Shown piece by piece: positions 43,042-51,394 of a stretch of 64,000 nt of DNA. The position numbers and the translations under genes are program-made. The notes under the pieces were generated by a model. That model was given only the letters and a program-made list of their open reading frames with translations. It was not told where the DNA came from and did no database searches. The stretch is from Burkholderia latens (GTDB lineage Bacteria > Pseudomonadota > Gammaproteobacteria > Burkholderiales > Burkholderiaceae). The DNA lies in contig NZ_CABVPL010000002.1 of the NCBI RefSeq assembly GCF_902499045.1, positions 231,834 to 295,833 on the forward strand, given 5' to 3'. Position 1 is the first letter of the stretch, and the number at the start of each line of letters is the position of its first letter.

Positions 43042-43632
43042 ATGGAAATGAAGATCCTCCGAGACGATAGGAGCGACATCGCTCCGACGAATAATACGCT
43101 AGACATCCTTGCATTGGTTGGCATTAGTGCGGCACTGCTCATCGCGTTCTATTATCAACTTGCGTTCGATGAGCTGCCCTGTCCACTTTGTTTACTGCAG
43201 CGCGTCGGGTTGATCCTCGCCGGGATTGGATTCGCAATGAACGTCAGATACGGTGTACGCGGCGCACATTATTGCTGCGTGCTCGTCAGTGCTGTCGCAA
43301 CCGGCGTCATCGCAGGACGTCAGGTACTCTTGCACATCACGCCTGATTCCGGAGCGTATGGTTCAGCCCTGTGGGGTTTGCATTTCTACACATGGTGCTT
43401 TATCGCGTCGGTATTGATCATTTTGTATGTTTCCTTGCTGCTTGCTGTCCGCCGCACAAGCAATACCGTGCAACCCGCGTCGATGATGAGTACCAGCGGG
43501 CGAATCGTGATGGCTGTCTTCGGGCTTACGATCGTCGCCAATCTCGTATCGACGTTGCTCGAATGCGGCGGCGGTCAGTGCGCGAGCGATCCAGTCGTGT
43601 ACGAGCTGCTCGAACGTTTCCGCAAGAATTGA
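43042..43632 (+). CDS. DsbB-like disulfide-bond membrane protein
   Basis: 196 residues with about five membrane helices. The first periplasmic loop carries CPLC in DELPCPLCLLQRVG, matching the quinone-linked redox pair of DsbB and followed by the conserved Arg. The second DsbB cysteine pair is not in its usual loop (HITPDSGAYGSALWGLHFYT), but the C-terminus has ECGGGQC. It starts at the ATG after AAAGGA. It follows the flagellar operon on the same strand, preceded by the small DUF5993-like gene. It might re-oxidise a periplasmic thiol oxidase; a role in pilus or flagellar folding is only inferred from position. Confidence 0.75.
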   Translation: MEMKILRDDRSDIAPTNNTLDILALVGISAALLIAFYYQLAFDELPCPLCLLQRVGLILAGIGFAMNVRYGVRGAHYCCVLVSAVATGVIAGRQVLLHITPDSGAYGSALWGLHFYTWCFIASVLIILYVSLLLAVRRTSNTVQPASMMSTSGRIVMAVFGLTIVANLVSTLLECGGGQCASDPVVYELLERFRKN

Positions 43633-43869
43633 GCATTCCGGAACGCGGGCAGTATTCTATGTGAAATGATGGTACGTTTGAAAATAAAGGCAATGGCACA
43701 TACGATACGCACGGCCAAGCACCTGACGAACTCCAGCACATCCATCAATTGTTCCACGACTTGACACGCTGCACGTGTTGCGCCGCACGGCCGGCACGTG
43801 TGGCATCGATTCCGATGCCACTTCGCTTACTTGGAGCAAGTTACTGGCCGCAATTTCAAATGCGCGGAT

Positions 43870-44737
43870 CGAGATCCGTTGCCCTCTCGTTCTGCAACCC
43901 TTGGTCTCATGTTTGGGGATAGTCCACCAGAGGCCGTCAGATTCCTCAGCTACCTCGGCGCACTCCATGGCGACGATCTCGCCCCGCTCGTGCCAGTCCA
44001 AAGATAGAGCGTCAGCGCATCGGCAACAGTCAAACTGAAATTCGGCAACCACCGGATCAATGTGCCAAGCTCGCCCACCGAGAGCACTCGCTTCTGCATC
44101 CCTGTGTATTTCCCCTCGACCTTGCGCCCTTTGCTCTTCAGTCGCCCTCTTAAAACATCCTTCCACCAATTCGCAGTGGTGTCGGGAAGACGCCCGGCAT
44201 CAAGCGCATAGTTCCAGGCACGACCAAACTCCATGCGAAGGCGTGCCGCGAGCATCGGCGTCGACCGATATGAATCGAGGAAATCAAACGCCTGGGCGCG
44301 TGTGATGGTCGCAGCGCTAGCATCCGCAATAGGCCCCAGCATCGCCTTGAACATACGCGCGACTTCAACTGCTCCCTTCGTCTTCCGATTTGGTTCTACA
44401 TGACCTTCCGGATAGTCGCGGCACAGCTGCCTGACGGTGTAACCGGTCTGTGATGGACGAGCAGCCGCCTCTTCCCGGTTTCGACGTGCAGCGGAAAGCT
44501 CAGTGCCGGAATCGCGCTCGGCGCGACTCTTTTCCTATGCGGAGATCGCTGCAGCAAATGCCATCGTGGGCCACTCGCCGAGCTTCACCTGCGGCATGCG
44601 GCCGTCTACCGGCGACTTGTAGCGATACGTCCACGATTTGCGACACGCCGAAGCCTGAACGCGAAGCCCGGGAAGCTCCTCAAGGTCATGTGCTCGCCAA
44701 CCGGCGGCTTAGCGACGATACGGGCGTCAAAGCGCAT
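43870..44737 (-). pseudogene. Degenerate tyrosine-recombinase (genomic-island integrase), several frameshifts
   Basis: Three minus-strand pieces line up in order. First, MRFDARIVAKPPVGEHMTL continues, after a shift, into SWTYRYKSPVDGRMPQVKLG and EWPTMAFAAAIS, an integrase N-terminal domain. Second, LGPIADASAATITRAQAFDF, ARLRMEFGRAWNYALDAGRL and RVLSVGELGTLIRWLPNFSL run to LTLYLWTGTSGA, the core-binding domain and start of the catalytic domain. Third, after another shift, EIVAMECAEVAEESDGLWWT and IPKHETK. The rest of the catalytic domain, with the HxLR and Tyr motifs, is missing. It is an inactive integrase of the type carried by Burkholderia islands. It lies at the border to ribA. Confidence 0.75.
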
Positions 44738-44928
44738 CTTCTCTCGGCGCAGGGTTTCCGGAAGAGGAGCATACGCGGCGTAGGTTTCCTGCACACCGCC
44801 ACAGAAACCTACGCCAAGGCGGCAAGTTCAGCCAAGCGCAGACAAGCGTCGAAGCGGCAGCAAGAGCGCGGAAATCCCGATGATTATCTTTATATTTCAA
44901 CAACTTAAATAAGTTACCGGATCAGCAC

Positions 44929-44948
44929 GGACCAGTCCGGACTGGTCC
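44929..44948. repeat. Perfect 20-bp palindrome between integrase remnant and ribA
   Basis: GGACCAGTCC is followed directly by its reverse complement, nine bases beyond the ribA stop. As RNA it would form a strong hairpin able to end ribA transcription, though a T-run is lacking. Its place at the island border also allows an attachment or recombination site; the sequence alone does not decide. Confidence 0.5.
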
Positions 44949-44957
44949 GAAATTCCC

Positions 44958-45608
44958 CTACTCGTTTTCCTCGAAGTAATGCCCGAACTTCGCCTGCTTG
45001 GTCCGGATATAACGCTCGTTCTCCTCACGCACGGGCACCGCGAGCGCCACGCGTTCGCACACGGGAATACCGTGCTTCACGAGCGTGTCGAATTTCTTCG
45101 GGTTGTTGCTCATCAGGCGCACCGACGTCACGCCGAGAATCCGCAGGATCGCGGCGGCCGAATCGTATTCGCGCGCGTCGTCGGGCAAGCCGAGGTCGAG
45201 ATTCGCTTCGACCGTGTCGCGCCCCTGCTCCTGCAGTGCGTATGCGCGGATCTTGTTGCTCAGGCCGATGCCGCGCCCTTCGTGACCGCGCAGATACAGC
45301 AGCACGCCGCGGCCCTCCGCCGCGATGTAGCGCAGCGCGAGGTCCAGCTGCTCGCCGCAATCGCAGCGGTAGGAGCCGAACACGTCGCCAGTCAGACACT
45401 CGGAATGCAGCCGCGTCAACACGGACTGATCTCCGGCGACGTCACCCATCACGAGCGCGAGGTGTTCGGCATCGGTGCCCGATACGCGGAAAGCGTACGA
45501 CGTGAACGTACCGTAGCGCGTGGGCAGCGACGCGGTGGCGACGAGCGTCACGCACTCGTCGGCCTGGCCATTGCCCGGCGTGGGCGATTGGGAACGCGAA
45601 GACATCAT
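44958..45608 (-). CDS. ribA: GTP cyclohydrolase II
   Basis: 216 residues. [20 protein letters not shown] holds the three zinc cysteines. [20 protein letters not shown] is the GTP-binding and catalytic stretch with the conserved Arg and His. LTNNPKK-type sequence is seen as [19 protein letters not shown]. The enzyme opens the GTP imidazole ring, the first step of riboflavin synthesis. It is a stand-alone RibA without a RibB domain. It is a housekeeping gene and marks the end of the accessory block. Confidence 0.95.
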   Translation of the reverse strand: MMSSRSQSPTPGNGQADECVTLVATASLPTRYGTFTSYAFRVSGTDAEHLALVMGDVAGDQSVLTRLHSECLTGDVFGSYRCDCGEQLDLALRYIAAEGRGVLLYLRGHEGRGIGLSNKIRAYALQEQGRDTVEANLDLGLPDDAREYDSAAAILRILGVTSVRLMSNNPKKFDTLVKHGIPVCERVALAVPVREENERYIRTKQAKFGHYFEENE

Positions 45609-45785
45609 GAATTCAGTCGAAACGATCAGGAATGTAGGAGTTGTGTGGATGGTGCGTGACCGGAGTTTACCGCTAATCTGGAAACGTCACGCGACTGCCG
45701 CCGCCGGCCCGGCTATACTGGGCCCGTCGGGTGCCGCGCATCACGCCCTGCCTTCCCTGCATTGTTCCGCACACGGAGAAAGCAA

Positions 45786-46247
45786 ATGAGCACGACTGTC
45801 GCGCAAATTCTCAAAGCCAAGCCGGATTCCGGCCGCACCATCTACACCGTCGCGAAAACCGACTTCGTCTACGACGCCATCAAGCTGATGGCGGAAAAGG
45901 GAATCGGCGCACTGCTGGTCATGGACGGCGACGAAATCGCGGGCATCGTCACCGAGCGCGACTACGCGCGCAAGGTCGTGCTGCAGGAGCGTTCGTCGAA
46001 GGACACGCGCGTGGACGAGATCATGACGGCCAAGGTTCGCTACGTCGAACCATCACAGTCCACCGACGAGTGCATGGCGCTGATGACCGAGCACCGGATG
46101 CGCCACCTGCCTGTTCTGGACGGCGGCAAGCTGGTCGGCCTGATCTCGATCGGCGACCTGGTGAAGAGCGTGATTGCTGACCAGCAATTCACGATCAGCC
46201 AGCTGGAGCACTATATCCACGGCACGCCAGCCGTCACGTCCGCCTGA
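45786..46247 (+). CDS. Two-CBS-domain protein
   Basis: 153 residues. Two CBS modules at about 20-75 (DAIKLMAEKGIGALLVMDGD, EIAGIVTERDYARKVVLQ) and 85-140 (TDECMALMTEHRMRHLPVLD, KLVGLISIGDLVKSVI) form a Bateman pair that binds adenine nucleotides. It has no attached enzyme domain. The ATG after GGAGAAAGCAA is preferred to an in-frame upstream ATG without a site. A TATACT box lies 67 bp upstream. It may be a stress or energy sensor; no partner is evident. Confidence 0.9.
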   Translation: MSTTVAQILKAKPDSGRTIYTVAKTDFVYDAIKLMAEKGIGALLVMDGDEIAGIVTERDYARKVVLQERSSKDTRVDEIMTAKVRYVEPSQSTDECMALMTEHRMRHLPVLDGGKLVGLISIGDLVKSVIADQQFTISQLEHYIHGTPAVTSA

Positions 46248-46257
46248 GCCGCGCAGC

Positions 46258-46288
46258 AAAAAAGGCCCAAACGCGTGAGCGTCTGGGC
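46258..46288 (-). terminator. Hairpin with T-run downstream of the DUF4148 gene
   Basis: GCCCAGACGC/GCGTTTGGGC (minus strand) forms a 10-bp stem with one G-U pair and a 4-base loop, followed on the minus strand by CTTTTTT. It faces the DUF4148 gene ending at 46399. Confidence 0.65.
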
Positions 46289-46398
46289 GGTAAAGCCGCC
46301 GGAATGCGGCGACGGAGGTTCTGCTCTGCTGACGCAGACGCGCGCTAGTCGCGCGCGTCCCGTCGGTCACATGCTGTGCTCGGGCAGACCGGGAGTAT

Positions 46399-46728
46399 TC
46401 AGTTGCCGAAGTAGACCGAATTCACGGGATTCGGGGCTTCGCGCGTCATGCGCCGGCCCGACTGGCCCGCGGCCGTCGCCACCGCACCATAGCCGCTCGT
46501 ATCGGCGTGGGCGAGCATCGGCTGGTTCGGCTGGATCCGTTGTTCCGCGGCCTGGATGTCCTGCGGGTATTGCGCGTCGCTCGCGAGCGGCTTGTAGCCA
46601 TTCTGTTCGAGCTGCACGAGATCGGCCCTGACCTGGTCGCGGGTCAAGCTCTGATCGGACTGTGCGAACGATGCGATCGGGGCGGCAAGGACGGACGCGG
46701 CAATCGCTGCGTAGATGATCGACTTCAT
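46399..46728 (-). CDS. DUF4148-type secreted small protein
   Basis: 109 residues. The signal peptide runs MKSIIYAAIAASVLAAPIAS to FAQ. The mature part begins SDQSLTRDQVRADLVQLEQN GYKP, the DUF4148 pattern abundant in Burkholderia (periplasmic proteins of unknown role). The ATG has GGAGG six bases upstream, so the in-frame upstream codons are not used. Single-gene unit with its own terminator. Confidence 0.85.
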   Translation of the reverse strand: MKSIIYAAIAASVLAAPIASFAQSDQSLTRDQVRADLVQLEQNGYKPLASDAQYPQDIQAAEQRIQPNQPMLAHADTSGYGAVATAAGQSGRRMTREAPNPVNSVYFGN

Positions 46729-47244
46729 GATGGACCTCCGAAATGTGTTCTCTGTTGGCGTCGCCTCCGGCACAGGACTGTCTGAAGCGATGGATCAAGT
46801 GTAGTGCGCGCCATACCAAGGGGAAACCCTTGGTTTGAACATACAGCGTTGCGTTTTTGGAAAATATCCATCGCGATTGCGCGACGAGAACGCTCTCACT
46901 TGAATCATTTCGACAACAATGCCTGACGAATGGCCGACAGACGAATCACCGATTCGCAAGGTTTTGTTGTAAAATCGAAAGGTTATCTTCACATCGTCGG
47001 TACCCTGCCTGCCATGTATGCGCCCACGCTTCTTTCGGTTTCGCCGTCCGTTTCGGCCGGCGTGCGTGCGCGCATCAGCCATCCGGCGCACCCCTACGTT
47101 CGACGCACGGCCCAGGCACCGCTCGCCCCTGCCCGGCGCCTGATCTGACGCCTCGGTCTCCTGCCGGAGCCACGTCAGTCAGGCTCCGGGCGATCCTCAT
47201 AGGCACGCCACGCCTGCCCCTTGCCGATCATTTGGAGAACCACC
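46729..47244. other. Intergenic region between divergent DUF4148 and rnk genes
   Basis: About 515 bp with no gene that I can support. It must carry the promoters of both flanking genes. A TTGTAAAAT-type AT-rich stretch near 46968 is the only promoter-like sequence seen, and it is weak. No hairpins of note. Confidence 0.4.
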
Positions 47245-47643
47245 ATGAAACAACGCCTTTATCAGTTGACCGAACTCGATGTCGCTCGCCTCGAGAAGCA
47301 CGCCGAGCACAACCCGCGCTTCCAGACGATGCTCGATACGCTGCTCGAACGCGCCGACATCGTGCAGCCCGACGCCGTCAAGTCAAACGTCGTCACGATG
47401 AATTCGCAGATCACGCTCGTCGACGAGGGCTCGCATGAGCAAACCACGTGGACGATCGTTTATCCGGACGACGCCAATCTCGAACTCGGTCGCCTGAACG
47501 TGTTCTCACCGGTCGGCATGGCGCTGTTGGGTACGCAACGCGGCCAAGTGGTGAAAGTGCTGCAGCCGAGTGGCGTCGAGAAACTGATGAAGGTCGCGGC
47601 GATCGTGTTCCAGCCGGAAGCCAACGGCGAATACACGCGTTGA
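47245..47643 (+). CDS. rnk: Rnk-type nucleoside diphosphate kinase regulator (GreA/GreB-like)
   Basis: 132 residues. There is an N-terminal helical part (LYQLTELDVARLEKHAEHNP). The C-terminal GreA/GreB-type domain has VTMNSQITLVDEGSHEQTTW, IVYPDDANLELGRLNVFSPV and GMALLGTQRGQVVKV. Rnk proteins bind RNA polymerase near the secondary channel but lack the anti-backtracking tip. The ATG was chosen after GGAGAACCACC. A strong terminator follows. Confidence 0.9.
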   Translation: MKQRLYQLTELDVARLEKHAEHNPRFQTMLDTLLERADIVQPDAVKSNVVTMNSQITLVDEGSHEQTTWTIVYPDDANLELGRLNVFSPVGMALLGTQRGQVVKVLQPSGVEKLMKVAAIVFQPEANGEYTR

Positions 47644-47690
47644 CGCCGCTGCCGGTTCACCGCGCGGCATCGGCGCCGCATGACGAAAAA

Positions 47691-47713
47691 GCGAGGCCAG
47701 GCCTCGCTTTTTT
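47691..47713 (+). terminator. Terminator after rnk
   Basis: GCGAGGC-cag-GCCTCGC followed by TTTTTT; the stem is also preceded by AAAAA, so it could work in both directions. Confidence 0.85.
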
Positions 47714-47767
47714 GTGTCCGCACGATTCCACCATGGCAGCAGCTTTCACCATCGAAACGTATGAGCG

Positions 47768-47794
47768 AAAAAAAGGCGCCCGAAGGCGCCTTTT
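47768..47794 (-). terminator. Terminator after the porin gene
   Basis: On the minus strand, GGCGCC-ttcg-GGCGCC with a stable UUCG loop is followed by a run of T. It lies 36 bp past the porin stop. Confidence 0.85.
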
Positions 47795-47829
47795 CAGATG
47801 CTGCGATGCTGGTTACCCAGCCGTCACGC

Positions 47830-48912
47830 TTAGAAGCGGTGACGCAGACCAACCGTTGCTGCGGTTTGGTTGATCGACGAGCTAGCCGGCGTCGTGTTGT
47901 CGCCGTTGTAGATCGACGTGCCGATCGCATTGCCCTTCGCACCGCGCTGGTACACAGCTTGTGCGTACACGTCCGTGCGCTTCGACAGCGAGTAGTCAGC
48001 TTGCACGCCGAACTGGTTCCAGTGCGAGCTGCCACCGTCGACCTTCGTGTTCGTGTACGTGTAAGCTGCGCCCAGGCCGAGAGCCGGCGTCAGGTTGTAC
48101 TTTGCGTTGACTTCGTAGTTGTCCGTGCGGAACGCGCCGACCAGACCCGGGACGTTGTCGATACGCGATTGCGTCCATGCAGCACCGACTTGTGCCGGGC
48201 CGAATGCATAGCCAGCACCCGCACCGTACGTACGAATACGACCTTGCGAAGCGATGTTCGTCGCGCCGTTGGCGTTGGTACCGTCGCCGAGGTTTGCTTG
48301 CGAGTACGCTGCACCCAGCTTCAGGCCTTGGAACTGGTACGACAGACCGCCGCTGTACGCACGGTTGTTGCCGAAGTTCTGGTTGTTCGAGAACGAGTAC
48401 GTGCCGCCGAACTGCAGGCCAGCGTAGTTCGCGCTCGTGAACTTGACCGAGTTGTTCAGTGCGACGTCGCCGTTCGTGCTGAGGCGGTCGTTGTTGCCGC
48501 GGTGCGCGAAGTACGTGCCGCCCCACGTGCCCGTTGCCGTCAGCGGCGCCAGGTAGTCTTGCGTTGCATCGTACTGCTTGCCCAGCGTGACCGTGCCGTA
48601 CTGGCTCGACAGGCCGACGAATGCTTGACGGTTGAACATGCCGCCGTTGTTGCCCAGCTTGCCGTTACCGATGCCGAAGCCGCTTTCCAACGTGAAGATT
48701 GCCTTCAGGCCGCCACCGAGGTCTTCCGAGCCACGCAGGCCGAAACGGCTTTGGTCGATACCCGAGCCCATCGACCACAGCGACTTGCCGGCGACGTTGC
48801 TTTGATAGGTGATGCCTGCGTCCAGCACGCCGTACAGCGTGACGCTGCTTTGCGCGTGAGCGACGGTAGCGAACGATGCTGCAGCTGCTGCAACGATCAG
48901 AGTCTTGTTCAT
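47830..48912 (-). CDS. General outer-membrane porin (OpcP/OmpC type)
   Basis: 360 residues. The signal peptide is about 20 residues (MNKTLIVAAAAASFATVAHA). The mature start is QSSVTLYGVLDAGITYQSN, with SRFGLRGSEDLGGGLKAIFT and RQAFVGLSSQYGTVTLGKQY following, and the terminal VGLRHRF ends in Phe as required for barrel insertion. It is a 16-strand trimeric porin of the Burkholderia type. Single gene with its own terminator and a long AT-rich upstream region. Codon use is strongly biased, indicating high expression. Confidence 0.93.
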   Translation of the reverse strand: MNKTLIVAAAAASFATVAHAQSSVTLYGVLDAGITYQSNVAGKSLWSMGSGIDQSRFGLRGSEDLGGGLKAIFTLESGFGIGNGKLGNNGGMFNRQAFVGLSSQYGTVTLGKQYDATQDYLAPLTATGTWGGTYFAHRGNNDRLSTNGDVALNNSVKFTSANYAGLQFGGTYSFSNNQNFGNNRAYSGGLSYQFQGLKLGAAYSQANLGDGTNANGATNIASQGRIRTYGAGAGYAFGPAQVGAAWTQSRIDNVPGLVGAFRTDNYEVNAKYNLTPALGLGAAYTYTNTKVDGGSSHWNQFGVQADYSLSKRTDVYAQAVYQRGAKGNAIGTSIYNGDNTTPASSSINQTAATVGLRHRF

Positions 48913-49510
48913 TCGTGGAGCTCCCTTCTAAAAAGAGGCAGGTCTCGCGACCTTGTTCATAAACGGTCTGCAACCGCCCGGAAACGCCATCGGTCCTGCT
49001 GGCTGCGCCCGGATAGTTGCCCGTTTGGGAACCGTGAGTTTAGGGGTGTACCCTAGGGGAGCGATCTGCAAATAAAGAAATAAGCTTTTCCAGAACTAGA
49101 AATAATGAAAGTGGGGACGAGTTATAAGTATTTGTTTTAACGTCTTTTTTTGTCTTCTTGACGGCAGCTTTTTGGAGCCTTTCATCCCACCATTCTTTCA
49201 TGTCATCGTCTTGACGGTTGCATAGAAACAACAAGCGGAATCGTCGGAACCGCGCAAAAACGGTAATTTTTACTTAAACCAATCTCAAATACTGGGTCCG
49301 GTCGCCTAAAACGCGCGGCTCGAACAGTAAACATGCGGCCGCTTGGCCGATCCGATCCGCGCACGCACGTCCACCCTTGCCGCGGGAAACCGCCATTCGA
49401 GCGCCCGCGCGTCGTGACATGCAGTAACAGGCTTAACGACGGCCGTAACCCGTCCGCAGGACCGGCAGGCTAATGTAAGGCAGCTCCGATCACATATAAG
49501 AGGATCCGCG
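48913..49510. other. AT-rich intergenic region upstream of the porin
   Basis: About 600 bp, markedly more AT-rich than its surroundings between 49060 and 49300. A 64-codon minus-strand ORF (49040-49234) has no ribosome binding site and is not called. Likely the extended porin control region. Confidence 0.45.
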
Positions 49511-49888
49511 ATGAATCGACGCTCGATGTTGCGTGCCATCGGACTGACTGCCGCCCTCGTCGGCACCGGCGGCTGGCTACGCACCGCCTCGGCCCAGCCC
49601 GTCCCGCCGCCCGGATATCGACCGCCCGGCCCTGACCGTGGGCCAGGCAAGCCACCGTATTCCGATCGTCCGCGCTTCGCGCCGCCGCCCCCGCGCCGCG
49701 ATCGCCGGCCGCCGCCGCCACGGCCGCACGGGTATGTGTGGGCCGACGGCTACTGGCGCTGGCAGCGCGGCCGCTATATATGGGTGCCCGGCCGATGGCT
49801 CGCGCGGCGCCCGGGGCATCGGTGGGTGCCCGGCTACTGGCGCCGCCAGGGACAGGTGTGGGTCTACGTCGATGGCGCGTGGCGATAA
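49511..49888 (+). CDS. YXWGXW-repeat exported protein
   Basis: 125 residues. The N-terminus MNRRSMLRAIGLTAALVGTG carries a twin Arg and hydrophobic stretch, which may be a Tat signal, ending near ASA. A Pro/Arg-rich linker follows, then repeated aromatic motifs (GYVWADGYWRWQRGRYIWVP, RWVPGYWRRQGQVWVYVDGA) of the YXWGXW family. The function of this family is not known. Very basic; probably periplasmic or surface-bound. Confidence 0.8.
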   Translation: MNRRSMLRAIGLTAALVGTGGWLRTASAQPVPPPGYRPPGPDRGPGKPPYSDRPRFAPPPPRRDRRPPPPRPHGYVWADGYWRWQRGRYIWVPGRWLARRPGHRWVPGYWRRQGQVWVYVDGAWR

Positions 49889-50333
49889 ATAGACAATCAG
49901 GCGGGAAGACGCACGCGCCGGTCCGATGGCCGGCGCGGATACGCAAGGCGGGCCAGCCGCCTCGTTCGATCGCACATTGGCGAGCGCCGTGCGCGACCCG
50001 GCCAATATCGAGTCCACGAACCTTCAGCAGCCCGCTGCGGGACATCGCTCCGCTTCCCCCGACGCCATTGCCTCCGCCGTCCTGCTTGCCGCTGCGACAG
50101 CCGCGTGAGCCGCCAGCGCGGCCAGGGGCGACCCGGCCGCCACCGCAGGTCGTCGAGCACCGGGACGTGATCCAGCCGATACCTGAAAAAACCACGAACG
50201 CGACACGATGTCCTGATCGCGCACGCACCTGCGATCGAAACGTGCTTCCGCGGCAAAAGGTGTACGCCCCGCCCGGCCGCGCCGATTGAGCATGTCGCGC
50301 ACGCGCGCCACGCTCGGGCGTCGGCCGCGCGCG
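49889..50333. other. Intergenic region, nothing recognised
   Basis: About 445 bp of GC-rich DNA between the YXWGXW gene and the isochorismatase stop. All ORFs are short, overlapping and without ribosome binding sites; no hairpin with T-run was noticed. Confidence 0.4.
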
Positions 50334-50945
50334 TCAGGCGACGTCGAGCGCGAGTACCTGCTCGGTCGTCAGCACGTCGCCGAAGGTGTCCGACAGTGCG
50401 GCCAGCGTCGCGCGATGAAGCTCGCGGTGCGGCACCGTGCTGCCGTCCGCGACGTCGAGGTCGCGCGTCGCGCACGCGTCGTCGACGACGATCACCGCGT
50501 AGCCGAGCGGCACCGCATCGCGTGCCGCGCCTGCGACGCAAGCATGCGTCATCAGCCCGGTGACGATCAGCGTGTCGATACCGGCCGCCTTCAGACGCGC
50601 GTCGAGGTCGGTCGTCGGAAACACGCTCACCGACGTCTTCTTCACGACCGCATGATGCGGCGCCGGCTGCAGGTCCGGATGAAAGCGGAAACCGTCGCTG
50701 CTATCGGCGAAGAGCGGGCCGTCAGTCGCGCCGACGTGCTGGACGTGGAACACGGGAATGCCCGCACGATCGGCGAACGCGATCACGCGCTGCGCGTTGG
50801 CGAGCGCACGCGGCCCTTCCGGAATCGGCAGGCGGCCGCTGAAATATTCGTTCTGGAAATCGATCGCCAGCAGCGCGGTGCGGGCGGCGTCGATCGACGT
50901 CAGCGCGCTCGCGCCGGCCAGGGTGCGGATGGTCGGATGTTGCAT
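50334..50945 (-). CDS. Isochorismatase-family cysteine hydrolase
   Basis: 203 residues. TALLAIDFQNEYFSG carries the first catalytic Asp, VVKKTSVSVFPTTDLDARLK the Lys, and DTLIVTGLMTHACVAGAARD the Cys-containing nucleophile loop. This is the Asp-Lys-Cys triad of nicotinamidase/isochorismatase-like enzymes. The substrate is not evident from the sequence. A nucleobase-type transporter gene 450 bp upstream on the same strand hints at an N-heterocycle or ureide substrate. The start ATG was chosen within a frame that stays open far upstream as a shadow of the transporter gene. Confidence 0.88.
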   Translation of the reverse strand: MQHPTIRTLAGASALTSIDAARTALLAIDFQNEYFSGRLPIPEGPRALANAQRVIAFADRAGIPVFHVQHVGATDGPLFADSSDGFRFHPDLQPAPHHAVVKKTSVSVFPTTDLDARLKAAGIDTLIVTGLMTHACVAGAARDAVPLGYAVIVVDDACATRDLDVADGSTVPHRELHRATLAALSDTFGDVLTTEQVLALDVA

Positions 50946-51394
50946 GGGTCGCTCTCTACTCCAGGTTGATACGTCGAATGGAACGGCGGTGCGGCAACGC
51001 CGGTGCCGCCGTACGCGGCCGCGCGGCAGATTGCCGTCCGGGAACCGGCCTGCCGCGACCGCGAGGCGCCAGTGTCGGGCCGCGCGCCGTCGCGCGACAG
51101 CCGCCCGCAGGACAACGTCCGACAGAATCGGGCCAACCTGCTCGCTGTGCGCGTGCGGCAGTGCGGCCGCAGGCGCTTCGTGCCACGCCTGCGGTCGTCG
51201 TACACCATCATCACGAACCCGGGCGGAAACCTCGCCACCCATCCACAAGCCCCCTTTTGCGCATTTCTCCGCCGGTTGCATCGTGAGACCGCGGCCACGC
51301 TCACATGCCCGCAAGCCGTCGCGCATCCGGAAACGACGATGCCGCCGGCGGCTCTCCCGCACGGCGGCATCGCGGATTCCACTGCATTCGCTGC
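50946..51394. other. Intergenic region between transporter and hydrolase genes
   Basis: About 450 bp. I can assign no gene. Frames on both strands are open only because of GC bias. If the two flanking minus-strand genes form an operon, this is an unusually long spacer and more likely holds a second promoter. Confidence 0.4.

Noticed and set aside
49040-49234. 64-codon minus-strand ORF upstream of the porin
   Set aside because: Its start lacks a ribosome binding site, it lies in AT-rich control DNA, and the protein is low in recognisable features.
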